Shown here: piece by piece, positions 28,548-39,114 of the stretch
How the letters are laid out: every line of letters starts with the position of its first letter
Position numbering within the stretch: the first letter of the stretch is position 1
Source: Methanosarcina sp.
GTDB taxonomy: Archaea; Halobacteriota; Methanosarcinia; Methanosarcinales; Methanosarcinaceae
DNA length: 64,000 bases
Assembly: GCA_003164755.1 (NCBI GenBank)
Contig: PLUB01000073.1
Location: 89,172-153,171 of the forward strand
Reading direction: 5' to 3'
Notes under the pieces: generated by a model
The model's database searches: none
What the model was told of the DNA's origin: nothing
Seen by the model: only the letters and a program-made list of their open reading frames with translations
Made by a program: the position numbers and the translations under genes

Positions 28548-31150
28548 ACAATTACAACAATCGCATCATTAACTTCTAGAATATCGACTTCTCGACCGTG
28601 TGAGATCACTTCCTTTGTTATCACCACGGCTTCCGATTCGATTTCTATTTGTTGACTATTTACAACAATGGTTATCTTTCCTGAAGCTTGCTGGACCTCA
28701 ATAGTCGCGAGATCTTCTTTTTTTAGAGCTTTTACAACATCATTTGCATCCTTTCTGAAGCGCGGTCCAATTAAATCCATGTTGATCTTAACTCCCACAG
28801 GCACATATTCAAAGGAAGGAGCACCTCCTATCAACTCCACTTCAGAGTTCGTAGCGCCTGAAATATCTCCTGTGTCGATATCTGCATTATATATCTCGAT
28901 TTTCTTCAGTGGGGCATTGAGGGCCATTCCTATATCTGACTTATACCTGCGAACTTCACTAGTGATTCTCTTAATCAGCTCTCCTGCAGCTTCAGCTTCT
29001 TCGCTGATGAGACTTTTATCGATAGTTGGCCAGGCCTGTATATGGACGCTTTCATTGCTAAATCTCGAATGCAGCTCTTCTGCAAAGAAAGGTACAAAAG
29101 GCGCAAGCAGGAATGAAAGAGTTTTCATTGTTTGATAGAGAACATATTGACCTGCTCTCTTGCCTTCGAGCTTGTCACTATAGAGTCTGCCTTTTACAAG
29201 TTCTAGATAGTTGTCCGCAAGGATTTCCCATGTAAAGTTCCGAATGGCCTTGAAAGTTGAATCAAAATTGTATCCATCAAGCTCTTTAGTGGTAGTCTCT
29301 ACAAGTCGGTTAAGCTTGCTGAGAAGCCATCTGTCAATTGTGAGGAGGGAATCAAGGGAAAATTTTTCTGCGTCTTCAGGCTCGAAATTATTTAAATTGG
29401 ACATCGAGAAGCGGTAGACATTCCACATCTTCTGGAGAAAGCGAGAACCTGAAACTACATCTTTCCAGCGGAACATTATATCTGAGCCTGTGGAACCTCC
29501 AACTGCTCCCCACTGCCTAAAGGCATCGGCACTGTACGGTGATATCACTTCTTCGGGGGAAATAATGTTGCCAAGGGACTTGCTCATTTTATGTCCATCA
29601 GGCCCAAGCACCATACCATTGATCATTATAGAGGCCCAAGGCTTCTTGTCTTCAAGAGCCAGGCTACGCAGTATTGTATAAAAAGCCCAGGTTCTGATGA
29701 TATCATGTCCTTGAGGGCGAATCTGGGCAGGCAAGCGGAGTTCATGCTCGCTTTCCCAGCCAGTTACATGTAATGCAGTAATCGAGGAATCCATCCATGT
29801 ATCAAGGACATCGATCTCGGGTTGAAATTCTGTTGAACCACAAGTACAGGCCTTCTTTGGAGCTGCTTCATTTGGATCAACCGGGAGCCAGCTCTCTTCA
29901 GCAAGCATGACTTCTCCGCAATGCTTACAATACCATATCGGAATTGGAGTTGCAAAGATTCTCTGCCTGGAAATGCACCAGTCCCATTCCATGGTACCGG
30001 TCCAGTTTTGCAGCCTGGTTTTCATATATTCTGGGCACCAGTTAATCTCTTCTGCAGCTTTCAGAATGCTTTCATGGTTGATCTTCACGAACCATTGGGG
30101 TTCGGAAAGGATTTCTATAGGGGTGTCGCAACGCCAGCAGAGTCCGACATTTTGCGTCAGCGATTTCTGGTCATAAAGGAAACCTTCGGCCTTCAGGTCG
30201 AAAATTATAGTCTCTCTGCATGCTGTGGTACTCAAGCCTTCATACTTGCCTGCAGCTTTTGTCATCTTTCCTTGCTTGTCGATAGTTTTTACAAGGGGTA
30301 ACCCGTATTTTGCCCGCCAGTGTACATCCTGTTTGTCCCCAAAAGTACAGATCATTACAGCGCCTGTACCGAGTTCAGGCTCAACAGCTTCATCAGTAAT
30401 CAAGGTCACTTTCTGCTTAAAAATAGGTACTCTAATTTCTTGGCCAACATATTCCTTGTATCGCTTGTCTTTGGGATTGACTGCAATGGCAACGCAAGCT
30501 GACATCAGTTCTGGCCTTGTAGTTGCAATGTCGACCTTGTCGAAATGGATAAAGTTAAGTTTAGTTTGCCTAGTGTTATACTCTACTTCTGCAAAAGCAA
30601 TGGCAGTTTCGCAGCGAGGGCACCAATTAACAGGATGTTCTTCGTGATATATGTATCCATCATTGTACATTCGCACAAAAGATTTCTGTGTCTTTACAAA
30701 ATATGAAGGGTCCATGGTTACGAATTCGTTGCTCCAGTCCACAGAAAAACCCAGACGCAACATTGTTTTTCGCATCTTGTCAATGTTTTCTGCCGTCAGT
30801 TCCCTACACATTCTCCGAAATTCTGCACGAAGAACCTGGTTTTTAGTTATTCCATGAATTTCTTCAACCTTTACTTCCGTTGGCAGGCCATGACAATCCC
30901 AACCCTGGGGGAACATTACATTGTATCCACGCATTCGTTTGTAACGAGCAACAAAGTCGATATAGCACCAATTAAGCGCGTTCCCAATATGGAAATTGCC
31001 TGTAGGATAAGGGGGTGGGGTGTCGATAATATACTGGGGACGTGGATCCTCTCCCCAGTTGAAGTGGTACATGGAAAGATCCCATTTTTCCATCCACTTT
31101 TCCTCAATATCATTTGCATTGTATTCTACTTGAATTTCCGATTCTTTCAT
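28541..31150 (-). CDS. valS: valyl-tRNA synthetase
   Basis: A complete 869-residue class Ia synthetase that charges tRNA-Val. Order of domains: the catalytic Rossmann fold with [13 protein letters not shown] (HIGH motif, residues ~50-60), the editing CP1 insertion (including [16 protein letters not shown]), zinc-binding CXXC pairs ([20 protein letters not shown]), [10 protein letters not shown] (KMSKS motif, ~530), then the anticodon-binding helical domain. The C-terminal coiled-coil arm of bacterial enzymes is absent, as usual in archaea. GGAGTG lies 5 bases before the ATG. A palindromic terminator overlaps the stop. Confidence 0.97.
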   Translation of the reverse strand: MKESEIQVEYNANDIEEKWMEKWDLSMYHFNWGEDPRPQYIIDTPPPYPTGNFHIGNALNWCYIDFVARYKRMRGYNVMFPQGWDCHGLPTEVKVEEIHGITKNQVLRAEFRRMCRELTAENIDKMRKTMLRLGFSVDWSNEFVTMDPSYFVKTQKSFVRMYNDGYIYHEEHPVNWCPRCETAIAFAEVEYNTRQTKLNFIHFDKVDIATTRPELMSACVAIAVNPKDKRYKEYVGQEIRVPIFKQKVTLITDEAVEPELGTGAVMICTFGDKQDVHWRAKYGLPLVKTIDKQGKMTKAAGKYEGLSTTACRETIIFDLKAEGFLYDQKSLTQNVGLCWRCDTPIEILSEPQWFVKINHESILKAAEEINWCPEYMKTRLQNWTGTMEWDWCISRQRIFATPIPIWYCKHCGEVMLAEESWLPVDPNEAAPKKACTCGSTEFQPEIDVLDTWMDSSITALHVTGWESEHELRLPAQIRPQGHDIIRTWAFYTILRSLALEDKKPWASIMINGMVLGPDGHKMSKSLGNIISPEEVISPYSADAFRQWGAVGGSTGSDIMFRWKDVVSGSRFLQKMWNVYRFSMSNLNNFEPEDAEKFSLDSLLTIDRWLLSKLNRLVETTTKELDGYNFDSTFKAIRNFTWEILADNYLELVKGRLYSDKLEGKRAGQYVLYQTMKTLSFLLAPFVPFFAEELHSRFSNESVHIQAWPTIDKSLISEEAEAAGELIKRITSEVRRYKSDIGMALNAPLKKIEIYNADIDTGDISGATNSEVELIGGAPSFEYVPVGVKINMDLIGPRFRKDANDVVKALKKEDLATIEVQQASGKITIVVNSQQIEIESEAVVITKEVISHGREVDILEVNDAIVVIVK

Positions 31151-32005
31151 AGAGACACTCCATGATGGAAAATGGTGTATGAATTTCTGGAGTTCTAGAG
31201 TGCTTGCGATTATTTAAATATATCTGGTCTTGCAATAGTTCGGCTTTGCACTTAAAGTCCCTTTTGCACCTAAAGTCTTAGGCTTGCACCTTAAGTCGGG
31301 TAAAAATGGGATTTTAGGCGCAAAGCTGACATTAAACCAAATCATACTGAGAATATAATCACTGTGAATTACAATGGAAGTATAGGGAAAGAGTTTTGGA
31401 GAAGAGTTTTATCAAAAAGTTTCTTACTTTGCACTAGATGATCTGAGTTTTCTTTATCCAAAATTTGAGTTAAATCTGTTTATTGCAATGTTTCTAATAA
31501 CTTTAATTAGAAAAGAAAAATACCTATACTATTATGTAAAAAATGGCACTTAGAAAGAACGAAAAAATCTATAATAAATTTACTTTATAAATGAAGATGG
31601 AATCCAAGATTGGAATTTTACGGAGAACTTCATCAAGGAATTACCCCACTCTGAATACTTAGAGTCTGTTACTGAAATGGAATCAATAAATGAAATAAAT
31701 AAAAATGTTCCACAGATTTATAGATTACAAAAAACACTCACTGATTTTTAATTACACTGAGATGTTGCATACTTCAACTAATTGCTCATCAAAAAACTGT
31801 GCATAAGACATTATTAATCTATTAAAATTATAAAATTAATTTTTGTTACCCAAAGTTACATTTTGTATAGTAAGTTCAGACTTTAGTTACAAGTCCAAGA
31901 ATTTAAGTGCAAAAGGGAGTTTAGGTTCAAAGACTTCCTGTGGAAATGAGTTAAATACTAAAATAGAACTCCTTATAGGATAAAAGATCAGAGACTGATA
32001 ACTCC
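31151..32005. other. spacer between valS and mre11
   Basis: Divergent spacer holding the 85-bp repeat at 31242 and a short diverged piece of the same family near 31897-31935. No gene seen. Confidence 0.4.
31242..31326 (+). repeat. 85-bp palindromic repeat family B copy
   Basis: GGCTTTGCACTTAAAGTCCC opens and GGGATTTTAGGCGCAAAGC closes it; internal units are TTGCACCTAAAGTC and TTGCACCTTAAGTC. It lies 92 bp upstream of the valS start. Confidence 0.75.
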
Positions 32006-33781
32006 ATGGCCAGGGAAATAAGGATACTCCACACTGCGGACACGCATCTTGGATATAGCCAGTATTATAGCGAGGTTCGTAGAAATGACTTTTTTAAGGC
32101 TTTTGAAATTGTAATAAATGATGCGATTGATATGCAGGTTGATGCTGTAGTGCATGCAGGGGACCTTTTTGATTCAAGGAACCCTACTCTTGAAGACATC
32201 CTGGAGACGATCAGCATCCTGTTTAAGTTAAAAGCTTGTGAAATACCTTTTTTTGGAATTGTCGGGAACCATGAAAGCAAACAAAATAAGCAGTGGCTAG
32301 ACCTTTTTGAGAATATGGAACTTGCTGTAAGACTTGGTAAAAAACCGCTAATTGTGAGGGGTACTGCAATCTATGGAATCGACAGTGTCCCTAGGTCAAA
32401 GATTCCTTTATTCGACTATTCTGGATTTGAAGCTCCGGATTCTTCCCTACCGGAAAACTGCAAGAAATTACTTGTAATGCACCAGATCATGCAGCCTTTC
32501 CCATATGCTGAATGGGATTGTGTTGAAGTGCTTAATAAGCTTCCGTTCAAGATTGATGCGATTCTCCTTGGAGATTATCATAAATATGAAAAAATTAAGG
32601 TTGGAGATACCTGGGTCACGTATTCCGGCAGCACAGAAAGGAACAGCATTTCTGAAGAAGAGTCCCGTTCTTACAACATCATCACTCTTTCCGATGAAAG
32701 GTTAGAGATTAGTAGGCGCACAATTCCTACTCGTAAATTTCTTTTTATTGTATCAGAGTTGAATGAGGAAGAGAAGACCTATGAACAAATCTTTTCTGCA
32801 GTAAATGAACATCTTGAAGAGCTTCCCGAATCAGTAGTGTTCCTGGAAGTTAATGGGAATTCGAGGATGATTCTGTCCTTCAGTGAGATTGAAGAATACC
32901 TTCTAAATAAAGGAGCCATCGTGGCAAGGGTCACAGACCTGAGAATAAAAAAATCTTTACTCAAAGAGGTTTTGAAAGTCACATTTTCGGATCCTGATCA
33001 GGCAGTTGCAGAAGAGATCCAGAAAATGAGCTTAAATGATGGCGGATTAATTGTTGATGAAGTTGTCCGAAATCCAAACGTCACAAGGTCAAGAGTGGAT
33101 GAAGAAACTGAAAGTCGAATTTCAAAGTTAATTGATGCCATTGATTTCAAAGCCCCGAATTTCCAAATAGAAAGTTCTGTCAAATCTGTCAGATTTACTG
33201 AGTCTAAAGAAGCAAAAGAATGTGTATATGATGACGAAGTCAAAATAGTTGTGGATCTCGATCTAACCGAGAAGACTGAATTTGGTATGGCAATTATTGG
33301 AAATTCTAAGACTACTGAAAGCTCTGGAGTTACTGAAGAATCTGAAATTTTGAAGCCCTTAGACAGGATTAATAGTTCTGAAATAAAAAGTGCAGGATCG
33401 TCTATATTGAATATGAAGAACTCCGGATCAGCGCCTGAAACTTCATCTGTATCTGAATCTACACCTGAATCTATATGTGAACCCGCATCTAAATTTGCTT
33501 TCCTCCAGGAAAGTCCCGAGATTTTGGCAGAAAGCCATGGAAAAAGGATGGTATTTTGGAAAGACAGTGGAAAAGGACTTGAAAAAGAGGTTGAGATCTT
33601 GCCTGATTCCGAAGGTGAAGTTAGATTCGGAAAGGGTGCAGAAGGCAAAACAGAGGAGCTGTCAGAAGGAAAGCCGATCAAAGTTTTGGATGTAGTCGGA
33701 AAAAAGGCAAATTCGGGGCAAAAAAAGGCAAATGGAAAACTTTCTGCACTTCGACAGTATAACCTTGGTGATTACTTGTGA
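32006..33781 (+). CDS. mre11: DNA double-strand break repair nuclease Mre11
   Basis: A 591-residue Mn-dependent nuclease that works with Rad50 in DNA end processing. The five phosphoesterase motifs are in order: ILHTADTHLG (residues ~7-16), VVHAGDLFDSRNP (~50), GIVGNHES (~88), LLVMHQI (~158) and LLGDYHKYE (~190). The capping domain follows to ~330. The last ~220 residues are Ser/Glu-rich and probably disordered apart from a basic tail (GKKANSGQKKANGKLSALRQ), expected to hold the Rad50-binding segment. The stop overlaps the GTG start of rad50 by four bases, showing translational coupling. Confidence 0.96.
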   Translation: MAREIRILHTADTHLGYSQYYSEVRRNDFFKAFEIVINDAIDMQVDAVVHAGDLFDSRNPTLEDILETISILFKLKACEIPFFGIVGNHESKQNKQWLDLFENMELAVRLGKKPLIVRGTAIYGIDSVPRSKIPLFDYSGFEAPDSSLPENCKKLLVMHQIMQPFPYAEWDCVEVLNKLPFKIDAILLGDYHKYEKIKVGDTWVTYSGSTERNSISEEESRSYNIITLSDERLEISRRTIPTRKFLFIVSELNEEEKTYEQIFSAVNEHLEELPESVVFLEVNGNSRMILSFSEIEEYLLNKGAIVARVTDLRIKKSLLKEVLKVTFSDPDQAVAEEIQKMSLNDGGLIVDEVVRNPNVTRSRVDEETESRISKLIDAIDFKAPNFQIESSVKSVRFTESKEAKECVYDDEVKIVVDLDLTEKTEFGMAIIGNSKTTESSGVTEESEILKPLDRINSSEIKSAGSSILNMKNSGSAPETSSVSESTPESICEPASKFAFLQESPEILAESHGKRMVFWKDSGKGLEKEVEILPDSEGEVRFGKGAEGKTEELSEGKPIKVLDVVGKKANSGQKKANGKLSALRQYNLGDYL

Positions 33782-36700
33782 AGCTGAGATATCTTCATGC
33801 TGAAAATATCCGGAGCTATAAAAAGCTGGATTTCACTTTCGAAGACGGAGTGACAGTCATTTCTGGGGTTAACGGAAGTGGAAAATCAAGCTTGCTCGAA
33901 GCTTGCTTCATGGGACTTTTTGGTAGTAAGATCCTTTCAAAGGATTTTGTGCTTGCAGATATAATTTTCAAAGGGGCTGAGAATGCTAAAATTAGTTTGG
34001 GCTTCGAGCATTTAGGGCATGAGTATCTTATTGATCAAGCTTTCAGATATTCGGTTAAAAGTGAGAACGCCTCAAGTTCAAAATGCGTATTGTATGCAGA
34101 TGGGAAAATTATTGTTGATCAGGCCATACGGACTTATGAAGAAGTCTGTTCCCTCCTGAATATGGATGAAGAGGCATACAGGAACTGTGCTTACATTCGA
34201 CAGGGAGAAATCGATGTACTTATTAATGCTAAGCCAAAAGACAGGCAGCTCATGATTGATGACCTAATGCAGCTTGGAAAGCTCGAAGAGTACAGGGAAA
34301 GGGCAAGTAGTGCAAAAACAGCTGTTAAAAGGCTTGAAAGAGATACTAAAAACAGCCAATTAGGTGTGAAAGCTGAGATTGAAGGGATTGAAAGTACAGG
34401 ACCCGTTGCAGTACTGAATGAGCTTAGGCAGAAGGTGAAGGAAACCGATATTGACTTAAAAGATTTAAATGAGATGAAAGAGGCTGCAACTTCCCGTAAA
34501 GAAAAGCACGGCCTGATGATTGTGGAGTACACAGAACGCCTGAAGGAAATTGAGGTTTTAAAACATTCTATCTGTGAGTCTCAGGGAAAAAAAGATCTAT
34601 GTTTCCGAGAAAAGGAAACATTTGCAGGTGAAGTTCATGAGCAAAGGCAAATTTTACTCGAACTGGGAGAGGAAAATAATAGTATCAAGAGAGAATGTGG
34701 CTTTGAAGACATTGATATTGAGCTTCTTGTTGTGCAGCAGGAAAAGAAGGAATTGCTTGCCAGGGAAAAGGTAAATGAGATTTCAAAAAAACTTGCTCTT
34801 CACTTCAAAGACGAAGAGGCTCTCAAGCAAACCTCGCGAGAGCTTGAAAAAGAAAAGATTGAGACTGAAGACGTTTGTGTGCAATATAGAAAGAATGTTG
34901 GAACTACAAGCAGAGAAATAGAAGGGAACAGAACAAAAATAAGGAGAACTGAAGAGGAAAATAGGGAGCTTAAAAGAAAGGCAAAGTTTGAAGAAGCTAA
35001 TGAAATTTCTTCAGTAATAAAAGAGCTGGAAGAAAAAGAAAGCTTTCTTCGTGATCAGAAGAGTGAGGTTTCGGCAAAGCTTATCCTTGCTCTTAAGGAG
35101 AAAGAAATTAGGGACTTAAACCTCCTGGAACTTGAAAAAGAACTGCAAAACTATAGGGGTGCAATCCAGAAAGGTCAGACAGAAGTTGAAGTTCTTGAAA
35201 CGGAACTCAAGGAGAACTCAAGAGCAGTTATAGTAATTCATGAGCAGAAATCTGAGGTTCTCTTAGGATTGAAAGAACTCAATTTTACCGGAGAACAGCT
35301 CGAAGATCTGGAAGATTTCAGCGAGCTTCTGCTGGAAAACAAAAATAGACTTCATGGGCGGGAAAAAGAGCTTGAAGCAATACTCAGAGAGCTTGAACAC
35401 GTTCTTCGTAAAAATATGCAGTTGCTTTCCGAAGGAAAGTGTCCTACATGCGGACAGGAGCTTGAAGAGTCTGATATTGTCTGCGCGACAGATGAATCCG
35501 AACAGAAAAAAGACACGATATCATTAGAACTTATGGAGATCAAAGTCCAACAGGTTGAGATCGAAAAAAAACTAAACCGTCTCAAAGATGCAAAAAAACT
35601 GAAAAAACGAACTTCAGATTATGATCTAGAAATCGAAAAGCTCGGTTTTAAGGGACAGGATTTGGAAGAAAGAATGAAAATCCATAAATCCCGGATCATG
35701 GAAGATTCCGTTAAGCTAAAAGTCCTTAATACACGAAAACAGAAACTTGAGGCTGAGATTAGAAAATTTCTCCCTGATATTAAAGCTCTTCAGGGTCGCG
35801 AGGAGGCGGCTCAAAAAGCTCACAATGAAATTGAGGAAATTCTGAGGGATGCAAAAGCCTTTGAGAAAAAGCTTGCTGAAAATAAAGCTGAAATTGAAGT
35901 TCTGAGTGGAGAAATCAGGACTTCTCTTGCGCTAATCAAAAATTACGAGCAGAGGCTTCAAGAACTGAATGATAAGTTAAGAGGGCTTTCAGAAAGGGAA
36001 AACCTTGAAAAGGAAAAGCTCAAATCTCTGGAGATATATTTCGAAGATCTGCGGAAAAAAGAAGAAGGGGCAAAAAAAAATCACCAGGAAAGTGAAAAAG
36101 TTCTAACACAGGTAAAAAAAATTCATACAAACCTACTCCGTATTGATAACATAAATTACAAAATCTCCGAACTTGATACTTCGATCAGGAATCTTACAGA
36201 AAAAGTTGGTTTCTTCGACCGAGATATACTTGAACGAAGTGAAAAGATAAAACAGCTAGATGAAAAACTGGAGGGAAACAGCCTCGAAGATCTTCAGCTT
36301 AAGCGCGCTCAGTTTGAGGAGGCCCAGGCAAATATCACAGAAAAAATAGGGCTAATGACTGCTACAAAAGACTCATTTTTAAAAAAAATAGGTATGGTCG
36401 AAAATAACTTCAAACGCCTTACAGAACTGAAAAATGAACTAAAAGATATCGAAAATAAGCTTCTCTATCTCGAAGCCATATACAGTAATTCTGAGGAGCT
36501 TGAGAATATCTATATGCTCGTCAGGGCTGATATGAGAGCAAAGAATATCGATGCTCTTTCTGCTCTTTTAAACGAGATGTTCAGTTTTATGTATGCAAAC
36601 AATGCCTATTCCCATATAGAACTGGATTCTGAATATAATCTTACAGTTTATAGAAAAGATGGGACTCCCCTTGAGCCTAAACTTCTCAGCGGCGGTGAAC

Positions 36701-36990
36701 GTGCGATATTTAACCTTATCCTACGCTGTGCTATTTACCGGCTCCTTTCCCTTGGTTTTGGTGGAGACCGGGCAGATGGTCTACCACCGATGATCCTTGA
36801 TGAACCAACGGTGTTCCTTGATCGTGGGCATATAAGGCAGCTTTTACAACTAATAGATATGATGCGTAACATAGGGGTCGGCCAGATAATAGTGGTCTCT
36901 CATGACGAATCCCTTATAGATTCAGCAGATCATATTTTTCAGGTAGAAAAAGATCCTCTTACCAATATGTCCTCTATTGTTAGGCTCTGA
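33778..36990 (+). CDS. rad50: DNA double-strand break repair ATPase Rad50
   Basis: A 1070-residue SMC-like ATPase. The N-terminal lobe has Walker A GVNGSGKSSLLE near residue 32 and a Q-loop region YIRQGEIDVL. Two long coiled-coil arms (~170-530 and ~580-900) are split by a zinc hook CPTCGQ at about residues 554-559. The C-terminal lobe has the ABC signature LLSGGERAIFNL (~970), Walker B ILDEPTVFLD (~1010), and the His switch VVSHDESL. It holds DNA ends and controls Mre11 by ATP binding. GTG start at 33778, overlapping mre11. Length is somewhat above the shorter archaeal Rad50 proteins, through longer coils. Confidence 0.96.
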   Translation: MKLRYLHAENIRSYKKLDFTFEDGVTVISGVNGSGKSSLLEACFMGLFGSKILSKDFVLADIIFKGAENAKISLGFEHLGHEYLIDQAFRYSVKSENASSSKCVLYADGKIIVDQAIRTYEEVCSLLNMDEEAYRNCAYIRQGEIDVLINAKPKDRQLMIDDLMQLGKLEEYRERASSAKTAVKRLERDTKNSQLGVKAEIEGIESTGPVAVLNELRQKVKETDIDLKDLNEMKEAATSRKEKHGLMIVEYTERLKEIEVLKHSICESQGKKDLCFREKETFAGEVHEQRQILLELGEENNSIKRECGFEDIDIELLVVQQEKKELLAREKVNEISKKLALHFKDEEALKQTSRELEKEKIETEDVCVQYRKNVGTTSREIEGNRTKIRRTEEENRELKRKAKFEEANEISSVIKELEEKESFLRDQKSEVSAKLILALKEKEIRDLNLLELEKELQNYRGAIQKGQTEVEVLETELKENSRAVIVIHEQKSEVLLGLKELNFTGEQLEDLEDFSELLLENKNRLHGREKELEAILRELEHVLRKNMQLLSEGKCPTCGQELEESDIVCATDESEQKKDTISLELMEIKVQQVEIEKKLNRLKDAKKLKKRTSDYDLEIEKLGFKGQDLEERMKIHKSRIMEDSVKLKVLNTRKQKLEAEIRKFLPDIKALQGREEAAQKAHNEIEEILRDAKAFEKKLAENKAEIEVLSGEIRTSLALIKNYEQRLQELNDKLRGLSERENLEKEKLKSLEIYFEDLRKKEEGAKKNHQESEKVLTQVKKIHTNLLRIDNINYKISELDTSIRNLTEKVGFFDRDILERSEKIKQLDEKLEGNSLEDLQLKRAQFEEAQANITEKIGLMTATKDSFLKKIGMVENNFKRLTELKNELKDIENKLLYLEAIYSNSEELENIYMLVRADMRAKNIDALSALLNEMFSFMYANNAYSHIELDSEYNLTVYRKDGTPLEPKLLSGGERAIFNLILRCAIYRLLSLGFGGDRADGLPPMILDEPTVFLDRGHIRQLLQLIDMMRNIGVGQIIVVSHDESLIDSADHIFQVEKDPLTNMSSIVRL

Positions 36991-37057
36991 AAAAGGCAAC
37001 TTACAAAAAAGTTCCGAATAAATCTCTCTAGAATAGTTTTACGGTCTGTGAGCTGAT

Positions 37058-37846
37058 CTACCAGTACACAAGGTAGTTAAACAGCTGATCGACGTCCTTC
37101 TTGAATTCTTCAAAAAAGTTATGATTCTTTACCAGGAAGCTATCTGCAGGAAGATCTTCGAGGTAACCATACCAGTAAACAACCATTCCTTTTCCGAAAA
37201 TATTGACGTACTCTCTAAACTGCTTTTTTGAATAATGTTCGTGTTCGAAGTCGTCCCCGAAGAGAGCTTTGCTTTCAATCCAGTTGACCATGAGCTTATC
37301 TATGCATATAGGATTTATTAGGACAAAATCTGGTGTCTTGCCATCTCCCTGAGCCCGAATTTCTGCTTCAGTGAAATAGATAATTCCACTATCATCTAGC
37401 CATTTTTTGATGACTGCTTCTCCCATTTCACCCTTTTTACATTGCATCTCGTGTGCACGAGGGGAAAAGAAATAATCTGCCTCGATGGCTTTTTGCACCT
37501 CTTTTCTAAGGCGGTGGTTTTTGATGGAATCGATATTCTTGAAAAGCCAGTTTATATTTTTCCTGGGGAGATCACAATTCTTCATTATTAGAGATGCCAT
37601 AAGGGTTGGAGGGAAAGCATTAAATTCCGCAAGTTCAAGAATTGAAAGACCCTGCTTCCATATTAAAAAAAGTTCCTGCTCCCTTGAATAGATCTTTCTG
37701 TGTTTGAACCTTGTCATTTTCACGACTTTTTGATTTAGAATTGTTGCTAGCATGCCTACAGGTTCTTCATATTCTTCCGATAGGCGGAAAACGTCTTTAA
37801 AGTCGTACAGTGAACTGTATACGTTCTGGTATTTCTGACGGTCCAT
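37058..37846 (-). CDS. TPD-motif predicted nuclease, homologue of CDIN1/C15orf41
   Basis: A 262-residue protein resembling the archaeal/eukaryotic TPD family. Residues ~1-130 are helical, with two HTH-like segments (EQELFLIWKQGLSILELAEF; FPPTLMASLIMKN). Residues ~140-240 look like a PD-(D/E)xK nuclease: GEMGEAVIKKWLDD, the TPD hallmark GKTPDFVL, then WIESKALFG supplying the E-x-K. In human CDIN1 the same family is linked to congenital dyserythropoietic anaemia I; its biochemical role in archaea is unknown. It lies convergent to rad50, 67 bp from its end. The location next to mre11-rad50 suggests, but does not prove, a DNA repair or chromatin role. Confidence 0.75.
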   Translation of the reverse strand: MDRQKYQNVYSSLYDFKDVFRLSEEYEEPVGMLATILNQKVVKMTRFKHRKIYSREQELFLIWKQGLSILELAEFNAFPPTLMASLIMKNCDLPRKNINWLFKNIDSIKNHRLRKEVQKAIEADYFFSPRAHEMQCKKGEMGEAVIKKWLDDSGIIYFTEAEIRAQGDGKTPDFVLINPICIDKLMVNWIESKALFGDDFEHEHYSKKQFREYVNIFGKGMVVYWYGYLEDLPADSFLVKNHNFFEEFKKDVDQLFNYLVYW

Positions 37847-38335
37847 TTTAAATCAACATATCCCTTTTTATTTTCTCTGAAGCATGCAAATGAAAACTAA
37901 ACAGTCTGAAAAAAGAGAAGTACACAATATCAAAAATCTCTCTCAGGTGTGTAATTAATCTTAGCATTATTCTTTTTTGTTCTCATTGATTATAGAAGAT
38001 TTCGATAAACCCTAAATTTCATTATATTCTTATGAGTTGTAGATAATTAACTCGTGAAAATAAGAGGTTTATCGAACTCCTGTATAATATCAAAGCTCTA
38101 AAGCCTTAAAACTTAAATAGTGGTCTCTTCAAGAAATCTCACAGGTTAGCTTCAGAAATGCCTCTATTGAAGAAAGCAACATTATCTTCAAGATCAAGTA
38201 AAATTTTTTCATGAACTCAAGGCCACATCTCTGAATTATAACTTTCTGCTCGGACATCGGCTGTAAACTCCATGATTATTTATCGTGAAATTTAGGAAAT
38301 TCTATCGCCACGATTTCATCAAGCTTTCTTCTTTT
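37847..38335. other. spacer with one family A repeat
   Basis: No gene seen apart from the repeat at 37992-38088. Confidence 0.4.
37992..38088 (+). repeat. dispersed repeat family A copy (well preserved)
   Basis: Ends ATAGAAGATTTCGATAAACC and GAGGTTTATCGAACTCCTGT are inverted; the centre holds TTCTTATGAGTTGTAGAT and AACTCGTGAAAATAAG. Confidence 0.65.
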
Positions 38336-39052
38336 TTACCTATTTTCAAGGTTCTTTTTTGTATTTTCTTCATTGCTTGAAGGAGAATTATCCTTTTTTT
38401 TATCTGTATCACTGGATATGAAGATTGTAGTGTCCTTATTTATTGAAACTACTTTTTCAGGCAAATTTAACTTTTCAAGGACTTCGAGCTGAGTTTTAGT
38501 ACATGTACTCGGGTTTCCTTCAGATGACTCTTTTTTCATTCTAGCTTCAAGTTTGAGGGAAGCTTCCCCGGTTCCAATTGCAGTATACATTTCATTTGGC
38601 CTGAAATCATTGTTTTTCTCATGTTTTGGACCAGGAGTTATAACAACTGTTCTTTGGGAATTGTTTGGGGTAAATTTTTCATCTATCCTTCCAGCAGGTT
38701 TTTCCATGGATTTTTCTGCAAGCCTAGTGGGAATCCAATCACCCCTTTCAGATACATTTTTCCTTTCCGTAGGTTTTTCCATGGATTTTTCTGCAAGCCT
38801 AGTGGGGATCCAATCCCCCTTTTCATAGATATCTTTCCTTTTATACACTAGATGTCCACTTAACTTGCGAAAGGTGTCTTCAGCGTAAGTATCTTTGTTT
38901 TGGTCAGCCTTTCCAGACTTAAGTTTACTTGTTGTGCTGTAGCCTATAAGACATATAGGTTCTCTCATTCTCCACTCAAGGCAGAAAAGGTGGCATTCTA
39001 TCCCTTTACATTTTTGGTTATCACCAAGTGGGCAAATTTTTGGGAGGGTCAT
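38336..39052 (-). CDS. uncharacterised protein with N-terminal Cys cluster and internal 25-residue duplication
   Basis: A 238-residue protein I do not recognise. The N-terminus has five cysteines within 34 residues (C7, C15, C20, C24, C34; CPLGDNQKCKGIECHLFCLE and EPICLIGY), which could bind zinc or an Fe-S cluster. The middle holds a direct duplication of 25 residues (GDWIPTRLAEKSMEKP in both). The rest is polar, Lys/Glu/Ser-rich and probably disordered. It follows prs by 62 bp on the same strand, so the two may be cotranscribed. The Cys block looks like a conserved domain; the tail does not. Confidence 0.6.
   Translation of the reverse strand: MTLPKICPLGDNQKCKGIECHLFCLEWRMREPICLIGYSTTSKLKSGKADQNKDTYAEDTFRKLSGHLVYKRKDIYEKGDWIPTRLAEKSMEKPTERKNVSERGDWIPTRLAEKSMEKPAGRIDEKFTPNNSQRTVVITPGPKHEKNNDFRPNEMYTAIGTGEASLKLEARMKKESSEGNPSTCTKTQLEVLEKLNLPEKVVSINKDTTIFISSDTDKKKDNSPSSNEENTKKNLENR
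38698..38834 (-). repeat. 75-bp in-frame tandem duplication in the Cys-cluster gene
   Basis: GGTTTTTCCATGGATTTTTC followed by TGCAAGCCTAGTGGG occurs at 38698 and again at 38773, offset exactly 75 bp. About 50 bases per unit are nearly identical and the spacing keeps the frame, indicating a recent duplication. Confidence 0.85.
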
Positions 39053-39114
39053 AGTACTAAAGAATAGCAGAACATAAAAAATAGTTAACGGTAATAAAAA
39101 TTAGAATAGCATTC

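Noticed and set aside
17907..31326. Possible CRISPR array made of the GCACCTAAAGT units
   Set aside because: Units are clustered in three separate 85-bp palindromes with no uniform spacers and no cas genes; they are a dispersed repeat.
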